A stretch of DNA of 64,000 bases from Lepas anatifera (GCA_034440635.1 JAOTON010001278.1:62001-126000), one strand, 5' to 3'; shown: positions 1-13,374, counted from the stretch's first letter. Numbers and translations: made by a program. The notes: a model not told the origin generated them from the letters alone.

Positions 1-1014
1 AAATTGTCCATCAAATCTGCATTAATATTCATGTTGTAAGGGAAGATCATGCAAGAGTACGCACTTAACTTTCTAATGACTTTCAATTTTCTCCTATATG
101 TCTAACAGCTAAAATTTTTATATGGTTATTTAGCCTTTAAAATTTTCTAAGTATGGTCCATGTTTGAACTCGATGTCTCTGAAACGAACTCGCCACGAGC
201 CCGTCAAAAATAAACAGTCAAGTGCGTACTCTTGCCGGAGTGTGTCGGTAAGAGTACGCAAGAGAGGAGGATGGAGCACGCATTGATGCCCCGCTGTGCT
301 TTAGGTGCATAGGCCATGTTGCGAAGTTTTTGTCGCCAAACTAAGCGGTTGTATGACTTCATATCGTTCTGAACATAGAAGAATAATGTTGAAATGTTTG
401 GCTTTCCAAATATGAATTACAGACTCTGTCCTGAGCAAAAATTATATTTTCCTATCTCTTAAGCATGCGCACCCTTGCACAATGGTCTACTGCGTACTCT
501 TGCCGGACATGCTCCCTTGGGAAGAAAGTCTTCATAAACATGTTGGTATGCATTTTAGCGTGAGCTACGGTCCTGCAGCTCAGTCCCAGCTCAGCTTTCT
601 TACTGATGACAGACCGTAATGAAATACTTTTGATAATAGAAGCATGGTCTACAAGTTTACCTGGTTAAGAAATATTACAGCAAGGGTGTCCAGAAAATTA
701 TTTTGCTCTGTACTCCCGCGGAAAGAGCAGGAGCACGTTGATTTTTTTGCAGCCTAGGCACTGACCTTACTTTTTTATATCAGGGTCTCCACCATCTCAG
801 TGGTTGCTAAGTAATCAAAACAGCTACTGCGTATTCTTATCTCCTGCGTACTCTTACCCGCCCTTACCCTAATGCTATTTATGAAAAAATCATAAAAACA
901 GCATTAAAGTATCTGTTTGTCAATTGGCTCTCATCTCAGGTAATTAAAAGCGGAATCCAGTCCCAGGTATTTGAACAGGGTAAGATAAGCCAGACCAACG
1001 CTCTGGCCGGACAC
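1..1014. other. Intergenic DNA with a recurring TGCGTACTCTT motif
   Basis: No coding exon is convincing here. The motif TGCGTACTCTT, or close variants, occurs near 50 (reverse), 219, 249 (reverse), 489, 826 and 841, often followed by GCCGG. Several copies in both orientations suggest subterminal repeats of an old DNA transposon, but I found no clear terminal inverted repeats. Confidence 0.35.
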
Positions 1015-1852
1015 TTAACACGCGCATTGACGGGGGTCTGAGCCACCATCGCTTTGACGGTGGGGCGGGTACCCCCCCTAAGATCTCGAGAACCACGGTA
1101 GGTAGCGAAAAACGGTAAACGGCACTGGGTAGCCCATCCACTTCTCCATCGAAAACATTGAACCATTTTTTGTCAGGTCACATTTAAGGTCACGAGAGGT
1201 CAAAATATGGCGTCATAGAGATAAAATGTAAATTAAGGTTGTCGACCATTACATCTGAACAAGTAAAGATAAAGCAAAACTATTCGAACTATATGAATCC
1301 TCGCAGAAAGCCGAATCGAATGATATATATTTTGACCTTGCTTGGTCAAATCAAGGATTTGACCTGACCTGAGGTCAGGTCAAGGTATAATTATACAAAA
1401 TGCATATCATTAGAACTGCAAATACAAAGTAAGTCTAATGCAGCTAAAATAAACGCTCTATCACTATCCGTTACTGAGTTATTCAGTCAAAACCATTTTT
1501 CCATGTATTTCCAATGGAGAAGTCATGCCTCGTACCTGACCTTAGGTCATCGATATTAAAAATACGGGAACATATTTTAGAGAACTCGGTGGGTCAATTA
1601 TGTGATATGAGTTTCAATCGGATAAGCTCATCCTGCTTCACTTATGCTATCTTAAACTTTTGAGGTCAGGTCACTTGACCTGTACTGGTGACCTGACCTG
1701 AGATGACCTAACCTTAAAATTTTCACAGAAGTTGTAAAAATGATGAGGGAAAAGGTATGCAAAGTACGGCGGCGCTACGTGCCACCGTTTTTCTGCTACT
1801 TCCAAAAATCCGAGGGGGCGGGTACCCGCACCCCCACCAATGCGCGTGTTAA
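1015..1852. mobile_element. TTAA-type MITE, copy 1
   Basis: The element is bounded by TTAACACGCGCATTG at 1015 and its inverse CAATGCGCGTGTTAA ending at 1852, about 838 bp in all. G/C-runs follow each terminus. The interior carries many AGGTCA/TGACCT motifs and no open frame of note. TTAA at both ends could be a target duplication of the Kolobok or piggyBac kind, or part of the inverted repeat. It is a non-autonomous element; three relatives lie at 5540, about 6778 and about 10661. Confidence 0.7.
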
Positions 1853-2027
1853 TCGCTGACGGAGATAGTCGAATGACATTCGAAAGCTCCGAAAAATACA
1901 ACCGAAATTCGACTGGTGTCTTGAAATACTAATTAACGAATAGGATAAACCAAGGCATGGAATTTCCATATATTTGCTTGGTTTGTGATGAGTTTGTTTC
2001 CTGATTGGCAAGCAGCGCGAGGATGCG

Positions 2028-2215
2028 TGATGTAGTGGCAGTCTCGCTGCCTGGGCCGTGAGTCCCGGGTTCAAACCCCGGCGGGTTCTCTCAGGAGGTG
2101 CGCTGTCATCCCCATACACCTTCCAAACCGGTGGATAGCGCTGCTGCGTCCCCAGACTGCGGTTGTCCGCTACAGTCTAGTCCCTAACTGACAAAATTAT
2201 CCCCTTTTAAACCAG
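2028..2215 (+). repeat. tRNA-derived SINE
   Basis: A tRNA-like head has a box-A-like TGATGTAGTGGCAG at 2028 and a very good box B, GGTTCAAACCC, at 2068-2078, with flanking GC pairs that can form a T arm. A non-tRNA tail follows. It is not a functional tRNA: the acceptor and anticodon stems do not pair well. A related 5'-truncated copy lies near 27490. Confidence 0.6.
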
Positions 2216-4699
2216 AAACTCTTCGGAACTGGACTTCTTGTGACGCTTGTACCTCGTACAAATTCTTCAGCTTTTGTAACTTGGCGAAGATCTGAAAGTT
2301 TTCATGGCCCACTTCTGATGCCCATGGTATGCTGTATCATAGCAAAAATTCACTAATTTGGTACAGTTGATATTATGCAGGACGCGGATGACTTCCAGTA
2401 GATGATTGTTATTCCGAACATTTGCTCAAACCAATTTTACGACTTTACAAAAGGCGCCCATGATCCTTTTGCGTAGCGTCGTCGTACTCCGAGATCCCCC
2501 GCCCACCTTTCAGCGATCTCTAACATTTAAGTGGGAGCCGGCGTCAGCCTGTCACTCTGCGTCAGCTGCTGTCAGCTGTGGGCCGCAGCTGACAGCGGCG
2601 GTCCTGACAGCTGGGAAGGGCCGGTCAGACCGGTGGTAACTTGGTTCGCTGCACACACCACTGGCACCTTCCTATCGTCCACAATACATCGATATAACAC
2701 AAGTCTGGTTTCAATGCAAGTCTTCAGCCCAAGAACTTGATCAGTCGATTGCCTGGAACGTGAGCCAGCGTCCTGGCAGGGCCGGAGGTGCCGGCGCGGG
2801 TGTGCTGTCGTAGTCTGCCGGTAGCCGTGTCTTTGGCGGGGCGCGCCCGTCTCACGCGCCGAAATTCAGCTGCCTCCAGTAGACCGCGCGGCGCGCCATA
2901 TGGACGCTCGCACTCTGCCGCGACCCAGTTGTAGCGCCGACGCCGCCGCCGTCAGCGGCGCACGTGCGTCCCGTCGGCGGCGACGGCTCAGGCGCGGGGC
3001 ACATCTCACGGAAACGATAACGGTCTGTTTGTTTATCTGAGCTGGCTGAACCATGTTATTACGCTCTTAAACCTGAATTGGCCGGGCTTTTCACGACGTT
3101 CCATGACCAGACCTGACGATGCCTTCCCACTAATCAGCAGCCGGGACGGTGTGAACTCAGTGTACCGACTCCGTTTATTGTCAACGTGTGAATTCCGGCC
3201 AGCAACGATCCAGGATTCCACTAGGATGGAGGGAGGTTTCAAGGTGGTGTCAATATACGAACGAATAGGTGCGTTTTGTAATTTGAAGAAGTGTCCGCCC
3301 TCCTGAACTCGCTTTTGGGCTGTTTTTTAATGTTTTTTTGGTCAAGGGACTTCGTGAAAAAATGCACAGTCTGACCCTGAAATAGGGGTTTAGCTATCAA
3401 AACAGACACCGCTGAGTTTGAAGAAAAGCCAGCAATGAAGATGTGTTATCTCATAAAATAATAGGTACGTGTAACAGAAATTATACAACTAGAAATGGTT
3501 TTCATAAGCACAAATACTTACGAAGTCAGGTGGAAACATTGGTCCACTCCGGCCACTTTGTGTGAGGTGCCGAAGGGCCAGAATAGTGACAATGTGGTCA
3601 CTTAACCCATCACCGCCTGGGGCTGCGATCGGACCCCACTCGGTTTTTTGCATGCGATTCTGAGCCATTGCGAATGAGACGCGCGTGGCTTTGCAGGCAT
3701 CTAGGGTAATCAATTTGACAACTTATGCTTAAAAATTGACATCAGGTCAGGACAGATCAATGAGTTTTGACGTTATTTCTAAACCCATGCTGGGCGATTT
3801 CGTTCTTCTTAAATATGACAGACCAAACCAGGATGTAATTCAGCTTCTAGAAAAGCTAGATCCAGTTTCTAAACATCGTTTGAAACTTTTGAAAAAAACA
3901 TGCATGCTGCCATCCATTTTGAGGTCCGGTCAATACGGAGATCACCAGAGGTCATCGAAGGTGACTGTTTTCGAAATTGTCTCTGTCTATAACTTTTGAG
4001 CGAAACAAGATACAGTCTTGAATTTGGTATCGTTGTAATGAACTTGGCCCAATAATTTGAATGAAAAGCAGCATGACCATAAAAGGTCATTATTTGACCT
4101 TACAAGGTCGTGCCACATACCATTTGAATCCTGAGGTCAAGACAAATACATTGGGGTATTTCTTTTGTTCTAGACCTCATGATTACCGAGTTATAAGGAA
4201 GGGATTTTCTAAACGAATCTATACTTTACCCATTTTGGCCCACTTTGACATCACGGGTCAACGGATTTGGCTCAAAGTAGGCTCCAGAGTAGAAAACAGC
4301 AGGTTGAAATTTTTCCGTATCACTTCCTGTTCCCGAGATCGTAGGGGGGATCTGTTTAGATCGTGGGGGAGGGGGCGGAATGACCATTCCCACTGAGTGG
4401 GAATGTAATTCCGCCACCTGTGGCCATTCGGGTTATTTTGCAATATTGCTGTCGTGCAGTCAGCCAGAACACTTTGTGGCCTATCAGAGCCCCAGAGAGG
4501 AGACAAGACAACTACCCAGGGGGCAGCTGCAGTTTCATATATGGCAATCGTGTGCCGTTTTTTATTAAGCAAGTATGCGTACCTATTACCATGATAGACA
4601 GGGTCGCTACTGTTGACCTGTGCGGGGGCAGGTGTGTCAGTGGCGCGGCTACACCTCACGGCCCTCTCTAGTAGAGATCCGTCACAAATAGCAGGGAAT

Positions 4700-4995
4700 C
4701 GTTCCAGTCCAGCACGCCCACAACAGACGCCCCCCGGCACTGAGAGCGCCGGCGCGGAGGATACGGCCCAGCACGTCCGCACCAGCCCATCCCCGTGCGG
4801 AGAGAGTCGACTCGGACAGCTCCGTCAGCCCGGCACGGAGAGCGCCAGCCCGGACATTACCGCCCAGCACACCCGCACCAGGCACCCCCGGTGCGGAGAG
4901 AGTCGACTCGGACAGCTCCGTCAGCCCAGCACGCCAGCAACAGGCACCCCCGGTGCGGAGGGCGCCAGCTCGGACAGCCCCGTCCGGGCAGGCAA
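4700..4995. repeat. GC-rich minisatellite, long imperfect units
   Basis: Segments such as GTGCGGAGAGAGTCGACTCG recur, with CAGCACG and CACCCCCGGTGCGGAG blocks between them. The open frames on both strands across this stretch arise from the repeat and are not taken as genes. Confidence 0.55.
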
Positions 4996-5539
4996 CAGCC
5001 CAAACCGCACCGAGCTGTTGAAGCCAAAGTGACGCCACGTATGCGTTTAACGAAGTATGAAACGTGGGAGGCAAAACACGTGCGTCAGGTACTGATCTAA
5101 GGGACACAGGTGTTTGCCACGACGGAACAGTGAGCGTACCGCTCCAGCTTTAATGGTGTGCCAAGCGCCTTTTAGGCCAGTATCAGACTCGTGTCCCTTC
5201 TCCAAAAATCACTTCGGGCCTCCTACCGATCTTCCACGAAACCTGCGGGTTTATATGTCGGAGGAGCTTGCTCGTTTTACTCGTGTTTACATCTAAATGC
5301 GTGCCCCCGCTGGTCGAAGTTGGTGTGCGCCGCCCCATTGAGCTCCTATAGCTGTGTGTGAGCATCCCGGCTGAGCAATGAGCCCTGACCCGCCCGCCCC
5401 TATCCAATCGACTTATCAAACAAATACAATCCAAAGAACTGTGCGTGCATGCGTGCGTGGTGTTCCAGGGCGCTTCCCAAACAACTCTACAGCAAGAAGA
5501 AATAGCAATTCCTTCAAGGTTATTGTGTACTGACTCCCA

Positions 5540-6459
5540 TTAACACGCGCACTGGAGGGGGCCTCGGAGGCCCCCCACCTGTTTTTCCGAGGTGGCCGGA
5601 GAACCGCTTGTAGCCGAAAAACGAAACGTGGCCACATTTAACAGAATTTAATAGCGCGTCGATTGGTGAAGACTTTTTGAAAATCGGCCGAAAATTTTTT
5701 GACTTATAGGCTTTCAAAGTCAGACCTGCATTTTGAGATCGCCGTAAACGCGCGGTCGGACCAGTTAGCTTGCATTGAAGACCGAGTGGTGACGTCATAA
5801 CGTCATATAAGCGGGACTATATGTCAAGGTCACTTCACATGAAGGTCAAGGTCAAAGGTCACATGTCAAGGTCATATCAGCACTTTCAAGGTCACTGACC
5901 ACTGTGCGTCCGGCCAAATGACGTTACCCCGTCTGACATATATTATGCTATGACGTCATCGGTAGGGTATCCCATTACAAAGTTCAAGGTCAAAGGTCAA
6001 GGTCAAAGGTCATTGGGAAAGGTCAATCCTCATTTCCCGCCAAACAGTGGCTATAGTGTTAGTCAAAGTGTAAATAATAAGTAGTATACCATATGGTGAC
6101 CTTAAAGGTCAATGACCTTGAATGACCTTGACCCAAAAGTTGTGGGGAAGCTTCTTTGAGACATCTTCTCTATGAACCTTGTCCGCCTTTAGCTTATTCC
6201 CGCCATTTTCCTGCATAATCACAGCATTTACCAATCGATCCCAGCATGGTCAATATTTGACCTTTACGACCTTGTTTGACCTTAAAGATATTGACCTAGG
6301 TCAATGAAAATTAGTCATCATGTAGATCACCATAGCCCCCACCCACCTACCAAGTGGCGTTTTTCTAACCCTCTTAGTTTGCGAGATCTTAGGGGGGGCC
6401 TGCCAGGCCCCCCCTCCAGTGCGCGTTAGTGCCAGACCCCATTCCAGTGCGGGTGTTAA
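5540..6459. mobile_element. TTAA-type MITE, copy 2
   Basis: The element starts TTAACACGCGCACTGG at 5540 and ends in CCAGTGCGGGTGTTAA at 6459. A second, inner end-like sequence, CCAGTGCGCGTTA, lies near 6414-6426. The interior (about 5820-6300) is densely filled with AGGTCA, including AGGTCAAAGGTCA and TCAAGGTCA arrangements near 5842 and 5983. No transposase frame is present. This is the best-preserved copy of the family. Confidence 0.75.
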
Positions 6460-6671
6460 TGAGGTATCTGCTTTAGAAATACCTGACCAGGTGAGGGCTG
6501 TTAGCCGGGGGCTGGTGCCTCCTCTGGTCCATGATCTCCGGCGGTGACGCGTGCTTCACTCGCCGGCATGAATGTTGCCGCCGTGAGCCGCTGGCTGACC
6601 ACCACACCGCGGCGGATTCAACGGCGCGGCGACAGCAGGCGCGACCGCGGCAGTCGTGACGCGGCTACTGA

Positions 6672-6770
6672 CCCCCGGAACACCTCCGCAGGCACGAACA
6701 CTCATACCTCCCCGGAACACCTCCGCAGGCACGCACTTTCACATCTCCCCGAAACACATCCGCATGCCCA
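6672..6770. repeat. Short tandem repeat, about 3 x 38 bp
   Basis: Three imperfect copies of a unit containing CGGAACACCTCCGCAGGCAC lie directly before MITE copy 3, where its 5' terminus would be expected. The repeat may have replaced or overwritten that terminus. Confidence 0.6.
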
Positions 6771-6777
6771 AGAGGAT

Positions 6778-7593
6778 AAGAGGCCCCCAACCTATTTTTC
6801 CGAGGCGGCCAAGCACCGCTCGTAGTAAAAAAATGATACTGTCAAATTTGAGAGCATTTAACGGCACGCCGATTGCGAAAATAATTGTGAAAATCAGTCG
6901 AAAATGTATTGACTTTCAAAGCCAGACCTGCATTTGAGATCGGCATAACCGCTCGGTCGCACCAGTCAACCTGGATTGGAGACCGAGTGGTGACGTCATA
7001 GCGCCATATAGACAGGATGATATGTCAAGGTGACCTCACATGATGTTCAAAGTCAAAGGTCACAGGTCAGGGTCATACTAGCACTTTCAAGGTCATTGGC
7101 CCCAGTGCTTTCTGCCACAGGGCCTTACCTAGTCTGATGTATTTCATGCTATAACGTCACAGCTACGGCAACTCAATGTAAAGGTCAAGTTCAACAGCCA
7201 TGGGTCAAGATTATGCCTCATTCCCCCTCAGCATTTACTGTAGTGCTAGTTATGGTGTTCATTATAGGGAATATACCATATTGTGACGTCACAAGTCAAT
7301 AACCTTGAATAACCTTGACCCCAAACTTTCAAGAAAGATTCTGTGAGACCTTCCTTCTATGACACTGGTCCGCCTTTACTTAGCATATTCCCGACTTTTT
7401 TCTGCTTGATTACGGTATTTCCATATAGGTCCCCAGCACATGAAAATTAGATATAATGTAGATTGTCATAGCTCCCACTCGTCCCCAAACCGGGGTTTTT
7501 CTACGTCTCTTGGTTTTTTTAGATCTCACGGGGGGGGACCGGGCTCCCCTATAGTGCGCTTTAGTGTTTGGCCCCTCTCCAGAGTGGTGTTAA
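6778..7593. mobile_element. TTAA-type MITE, copy 3 (5' end lost)
   Basis: From 6778 the sequence follows copy 2 (CCGAGGCGGCC, then the segment with TGACGTCATAGCG, then AGGTCA motifs) and ends with GAGTGGTGTTAA at 7593. The left terminus is not recognisable. It is in the same orientation as copy 2 and may have arisen with it by local duplication. Confidence 0.6.
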
Positions 7594-10275
7594 TTCGTCC
7601 TTCATTCGACAGGGTTGTGACATTACAGGAGTGAATGCCTGGTTATACAAGCCCATTTTGCTAAAGTTATGCCTTTCTTTCCTAGCGGGATGTGTCATGC
7701 CTTGTTAAAATGCCGTTTTTGGTGTGAACGTAAGGGTTCTGTGGTATCCGGGATCGCCGTGGCGGTACGCCCGGCTGCCTTTTCAATGCGGCCCTTTCTG
7801 GAAAAATATCAATAGTTCATTTAGCGTCAGATACTATTCACTTCGATATACCTACCATCCCGATATGATCTTGTTCATATTTTACTCTTGATTTACTTGA
7901 TCTTTGCCTCTCCAACATTTTGTTATTGCAGCATTTGGGCACCTCATTCGGTACCACCTTGTTCGAAATTTTGATTTCGGTACTGCTTTTGGCAGTGCAT
8001 AGTGTTCTAAGGGAGGCCAAAATGGGAAAATTATTCGAATTTCTGACTATTTTCAAAACTGATTTTGATGTTTGCAACTAGTAGCAAAATGACCAGAGTG
8101 TCAGAAAATGGCAAACAAAAAAATTTAAAGCCTTTGAATTCGACGTGACAAGCCATAAACTGCTGTCTTTGAATCTCCCGTCACATAACACGATAAAGAC
8201 CAAGAGTAATGCTCATTTTTGATGTTTTTTGTGGGCTAAGAGAACGTACAAGGTGAGACAAACCAGGGTTCATTAGAAAGCTTAAGGCATGAAGAATGCG
8301 ATTTTGCACACAGTTTTTTCCAGTGATCGCTGCAATTAAATTTGGAGAGCAAAATATGTACCATATACATTTCACATACATTTTGAGATTATGTCAATTA
8401 TCGATAAGCATACAAAAAATTGCGTCGCCTGCCCCACCCTGGGACCACTTAGAAACTATGGCAGGATGTTTCGTCTACCTGCCCCGCAAGTTTCAGCTGC
8501 GTCACGCTGCGGTAGTGGTGATGGCGACATTTATACAGGGGCATGTCGCGCGCGCTGTCGGTCGGGGGCGGCGACCGTCGGCGAGGTATGCCTGGAGGCT
8601 TGAATGGAGGTGGGCCGGGGCACGGCGAAAGTTCAGTGCATTGGTTACAATGAGTTAAATGAGCACTTTTTGTTGACACTGCTTGTCGACTGGACTTTTT
8701 AACCTACTGTCGTTGACGTCTTCACTCAATAATGGTGAAAAAGTGCAATGGTTACAGTATGGGAAAACCAAGCTTTCAATTGATGTCTCTGTACACTAGC
8801 ATACCCAGTAACCATTCGTAGAATCGCAGTTAGTATTTGCACAGGCCGTTTTCAGACCGCACGATGGGGTAAGAACCGAGATACATAAATTAATCCTTCC
8901 TCGTTTGTGAAGTTCACTTCAAATCGCCTGGTCTCATCGCTGGCACGGTGCAGCGTTGTGTGAAACCTGCTGTCGCCCTCTCAAACAACTAGATGGGTAT
9001 ATGATGTGATGGGTCTAAGCACTCGTGGGCTCTTCCACCCCTCCCCACCGACTGGGACGGATTTTCGGTTGGGGGGGGGCGGGTGGACTACCGACCTCCT
9101 GGGAGGATGGTCAGGGTGTTTTAAGCTGACCAGTTAAAGCTGAAGATCAACCGTGGCGGTGCCTCATCTGCCTCTTCACGTTCACCGTCCCACTGGGCAG
9201 CGTTCACTGAGCCTTCAGTGGTGATTACGCGTGCGCTGTACTGCCGGGAGCTGCATGGCGGAAAGCATCTGTGCGCCATACTACTGGGATCTGAGTGGTG
9301 GGAAGCAGCCGACACTCTCGCAGCCGATATTTAGCTGAGGGACCGACCGGGCCATCGGCTCGCTTCTGGAGGCTGGACGGATGACGAGATCCTGAAGCGT
9401 GGAGTCGGTAGCCGGCCCGTGCGATGCGGCCGGCCGTGGTGCCGACCGCGCTAGCTGGCCGGTGATGACCGGGTCCCAGACCCTTCTCGTCGCATGATCA
9501 GGCAGCGTTGATTCTGTCTGTTGAATCTCCGCGCGGTGCAGACTCTCTACGCTCCCACTCGCTGGCCTCACGGAGATAATGTCGGATGGTGGATGGGCTC
9601 TCAGCCGCCGAGGATGGTCGGGTGTCTGCATATATCGGTGTCGCGCCATATTACGTGGCTCTTTGTTTTGTATGTTATTTCGTTTTGTTTGTCTTTTGTT
9701 TTTTCGCTGTCTTGTGTGTTCTATTTAACTCAACTTTTATCCGTTTTCGTTTGTTTTGCGCACTTAGTGTCATCTCTGCTCTCTTTCGCCTGGTTATGTT
9801 CTGCGTCCTGCTTTTGGCTGTTGGCTTCCTGCTCGTTGCTTTGTTTTGCTTCATTAATTTGTTTTTGCTTCATTAATTGCCACATTATCTGTTCTTATCC
9901 GGCACAATGTGTGTGACCTGGGTGTTTTTTTTCCTTCGTTTGTGACTAACGTGAAGAACATATGTGGGCCCACAACTTCAATCAAACATATAATTATAAT
10001 TGGTTAGTTTTTCCGTATTTTATTTGTTTTGTTAGGACGTTTTGGATGATCTGTCTGCTATTTTATTTTGTATTGCTTCTCTTTTTGTTTTTCTGCTTTG
10101 TTTTTGTGTTATTTTCTGCCGCTTATTATTTGTCCTAATCTCATAACATACTAATATCACAACATACTCACCTTGTGCTGTACTGTATGACTATTGCTTG
10201 CCTCTCTCATGTTTTTTCTGTTAAAAAAATAACATCAGGGAATAGAGTCTCACAGCACGCATACGCACTTGTTGC
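7594..10275. other. Intergenic region, no supported gene
   Basis: A GC-rich patch at 8480-8620 and a repetitive GC-rich block at 9120-9640 (CCATACTACTGGGATCTGAG-type sequences in partial duplicate) are followed by a very T-rich stretch at 9650-10130. The hydrophobic open frames at 9521-9916 are produced by that T-rich sequence. I see no exon with convincing splice sites. Confidence 0.3.
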
Positions 10276-10320
10276 ATGTTCTTTTATCGTCACTTGAGTT
10301 TCGAACTGGATGCTGTAAAC

Positions 10321-10662
10321 ATGGAGGTGCGAATAAGTGTAGAAATGCGGGTAAACCTGCCTACAGTTGATACAGCATTTGGACTTGGGAATTTCATTGA
10401 AAAGGCGAACGAGCAGCTCACTGATATTTACCAAGTAATTAAGTACACACAGGGTGACATAAAACGTGAGGCAGGTTCGTTGGAAAAAATAGTTCTGTGC
10501 GTTCGACGCAACGCCACTTCCGTAAAAAAATACAGTTCGGTCATGGACCAGGCCAAGGTTTTGTTTTTATACAGTAGGAATCTCATACCATTATGCTGGT
10601 GTATGAACAAACATATCACCGTTGAATGTGATGAATTTCGTCTTCATGGTTGCATGCAGTAG
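10321..10662 (+). CDS. Possible small open reading frame, unknown
   Basis: From an ATG at 10321 an uninterrupted frame gives about 113 residues with balanced composition, including the segments MEVRISVEMRVNLP and IEKANEQLTDIYQVIK, which look like helical protein rather than random translation. No domain is recognised. It ends next to MITE copy 4. It may be a small gene, an exon or a transposon remnant. No splice sites or promoter were assigned. Confidence 0.25.
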   Translation: MEVRISVEMRVNLPTVDTAFGLGNFIEKANEQLTDIYQVIKYTQGDIKREAGSLEKIVLCVRRNATSVKKYSSVMDQAKVLFLYSRNLIPLCWCMNKHITVECDEFRLHGCMQ

Positions 10663-11196
10663 CGCACCCAAGGGAGGGGGTGGTTATATACAATATAACC
10701 GGAACTATAGCAGCCTTTGGGTGGGATGAGGGTTTGACCTTGAAAAACTTTGACCTTGACCTTTGACCTTGGCCCAGAGTAGCCCTAACTATAGCCATAG
10801 CATAACATACCTCATACTGAGTAATGCCACTGAGTAATGCCCGACCGGAATACTGCGGTCAATGACTTTGACATGAGACCTTTGACCTTGACCTTGTGGG
10901 TTAATATTGACATATAACCTGATTATATGACGTTATGACATCATCATTCGGTCTACAGTGCAGGCGAACTGGTGCGACCGCCCAAGAGCGACGGTCTCAA
11001 AATATAGGTCTGACTGTGAAGACCTATAAGTAAAAAAATTATTGACGGATTTCCAAAATTTCTTAATTAATCGACGGCCTCATAAATTCTCTCAAATATG
11101 GCACAGTAGCGTTTTCCGGCGGCGAACAACAGTTCTCTGGCTGCTTTGGAAAAATAGGTGGGGGCACTTTAGGGCCCCCTCCACTGCGTGTGTTAA
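10661..11196. mobile_element. TTAA-type MITE, copy 4 (inverted, shortened)
   Basis: The right end reads CCACTGCGTGTGTTAA at 11196. The preceding sequence, including AAAAATAGGTGGGGGCAC and the stretch with TTAATCGACGG, is the reverse complement of the left part of copy 2. TGACCTTGACCTTTGACCTT-type repeats occur at 10738-10900. The left end near 10661 is degraded. Confidence 0.6.
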
Positions 11197-13318
11197 GCGA
11201 GGGTTAAATAACATCTTCGATGTCGCGTATACACTTAGTGACTGGAAATTAACTAGAACATTCATGCAAAGCCCCCTTATTATCATATATACATATAGTT
11301 TTTTTGCTGTTGACCTAGGGTCAAATACCTGCCAGTCATGCCCGCTGTGGTCAGGTCTTGACATTCATATGTTGTCCACATAGTCTGTGGGAACAGAGCT
11401 TTCGATTGATACCAAAATTATTGATCTGGGATTCATACTTCCTGAGACATTGAATTATGTCCCCACTTTCGGCTCCGTTAGAACACTGTGCAGTGGTTTG
11501 GTATTTTGTCACACAGAAACAGAACGGCGTGGGCAGCATGTACTTCACGCAGCCGAATGTGTCGCCAATTCGGAGGCCAGCCAATACCACCACCATTGCA
11601 CCATCGGCGTGCGGGGCCAAAAGCGCGTCCCACACTGGTCCCGCTAGAGAGCGCTGACGAGGCGGTTTCCACACGCCTCGAGAACAAATTATCGAACTCC
11701 AATATCTGCTTTTAATGCACTCGAACAAGGGACACGACCAGGTCGTGGCCCCGTCATAATCACGCGTTACACCATAGCTCTTCAGAGGAGTGAGGTTGCT
11801 TGCGCGGCTGGCGGCAGCGGGCCGGGGGTGTATGCCGCGGCGCCGCTCCCGCGCGGCGCGGTGTCGGTGGCGGCGGCGGCGGCGGCGGCGCTCCGGAGCG
11901 GCGGGGATCCCACCGAGAGTCCACACCGGGCGACGGACAGCTTAGAGACCAGGCCACTGGGCGTGGAAAACGGCTCAAATAGCGTTCTTTTAACTCGAAA
12001 TTTCCCGCTGTTCTGAGCAAACACTGTATTCAAGTTTCTAAGTGCTTCTTTCCTTTTCATCTTCCTTTTCTGCTGAGTCGCTCACCATTTTGCTAAGAAA
12101 TGTTATTTCCTATTGCTAAGAAATCTTTGGAAGGTCAGGAATCATTACCTAGCTATCTAGTTTTCTAGTTTAATAAAGTCTCACTGCCATCAAAAAATGT
12201 ACCCAACCCCTTCAGGAATATTTTTAGACCATTGTCCCAAAGGAAATAGACACTTGAAGCTAAGAATAAGTGGACGCAGTGCTCAGCTTCAGGGTCAAAA
12301 TAGATCCTTAAATTGTTTCCAAATTATTTTTAAAAGTATTCTCTTTGCTAACACGACGCGGGCGTCCTGAGACAGACTGCAGTTGTACAAACACCCTGAC
12401 TGGCCCGGAGTCGACGTTCGGCGACGAACCGGTTGACAGCCAATGTCGATGTTAATGTGCCGCCGAAACCGTCGCGCTTGATCGAGCCCAACTGCGGTGA
12501 AACCCAGGCCTGAAACTGGAATTACAGCGCTTCTCTTACCGGCGCATCAAGAAGGTCACTTGTATGGAGCGCGCCAGGTAGAAACTCGTCTTAGCCAGTC
12601 TAGCGTACAAAGTGCGGCCCACAGCAGTGGCGCCGCGTCGCCCGTTCCACGCCTCTTGTTCCCAGTCCGTGTTCCGGACAGCGATAGCCGGATTCACACC
12701 AGCGTCGCCGAGTGAGAGCCGGTCGTCCCGCTGAGCGGCGGTTGATTATGCGGGGTCGCTCTCGTTCGGACTAGTCGCCGGCCGTTTGGCGCGATACTTC
12801 CGCTTGGTGGGACGCGAGCGCGGCCGCGGCAGCCCGCGACAAACGGACAAACGGGTCCAGACGCCGCCTAACCCGAGTTCACCGGGCCGCGGCGCCCTGT
12901 CACCAGCGACACGCCACGATGACCGATCGACACAATCCAGAACAATGATGAGTGAAACATTGTCTACCCGATGGCGACCAATCTACCACGACAAGCCCGT
13001 TACCGAGCGTGCAGCTCATCATGTGGTAACTTCCGCTCGGCGAGGATGTTTCGCAACGCGGTGGCGTCGGTGCCGGGTGAGCCATTAGCGGGTTTACTGC
13101 TGTGCCACTCTGCCACCGTGGTCATAGACACATCACACTTTCGCTGTGGTTTCAGACTGGTCTGCATAACTGGCGCAAACAATTTGCATCTTACATCCTC
13201 GGTCTTGCGCCGGTGGATTCAGGTTTGTGCAGAAGAGCTATGTTTAGGGCGAGACATGGGCGGCTGTGCCTGCTATAGCGGCCAGGTGACGCACATCTGT
13301 AATTGTAATACTATGTGT

Positions 13319-13374
<56 letters not shown>

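Larger units (their letters stand above)
1853..5539. other. Intergenic region, CpG-rich patch and MITE remnants
   Basis: About 2550-3010 is CpG-rich and could be a promoter or first exon, but I see no exon with phase support. About 3560-4420 contains dispersed AGGTCA motifs and a G-rich stretch near 4340-4380 resembling the inner termini of the TTAA MITE family, so it is probably a decayed relative. No gene is supported. Confidence 0.3.

Noticed and set aside
9521..9916. Hydrophobic ORFs resembling membrane proteins
   Set aside because: They come from a T-rich stretch, which always yields Phe/Leu/Val/Cys. No splice or start evidence.
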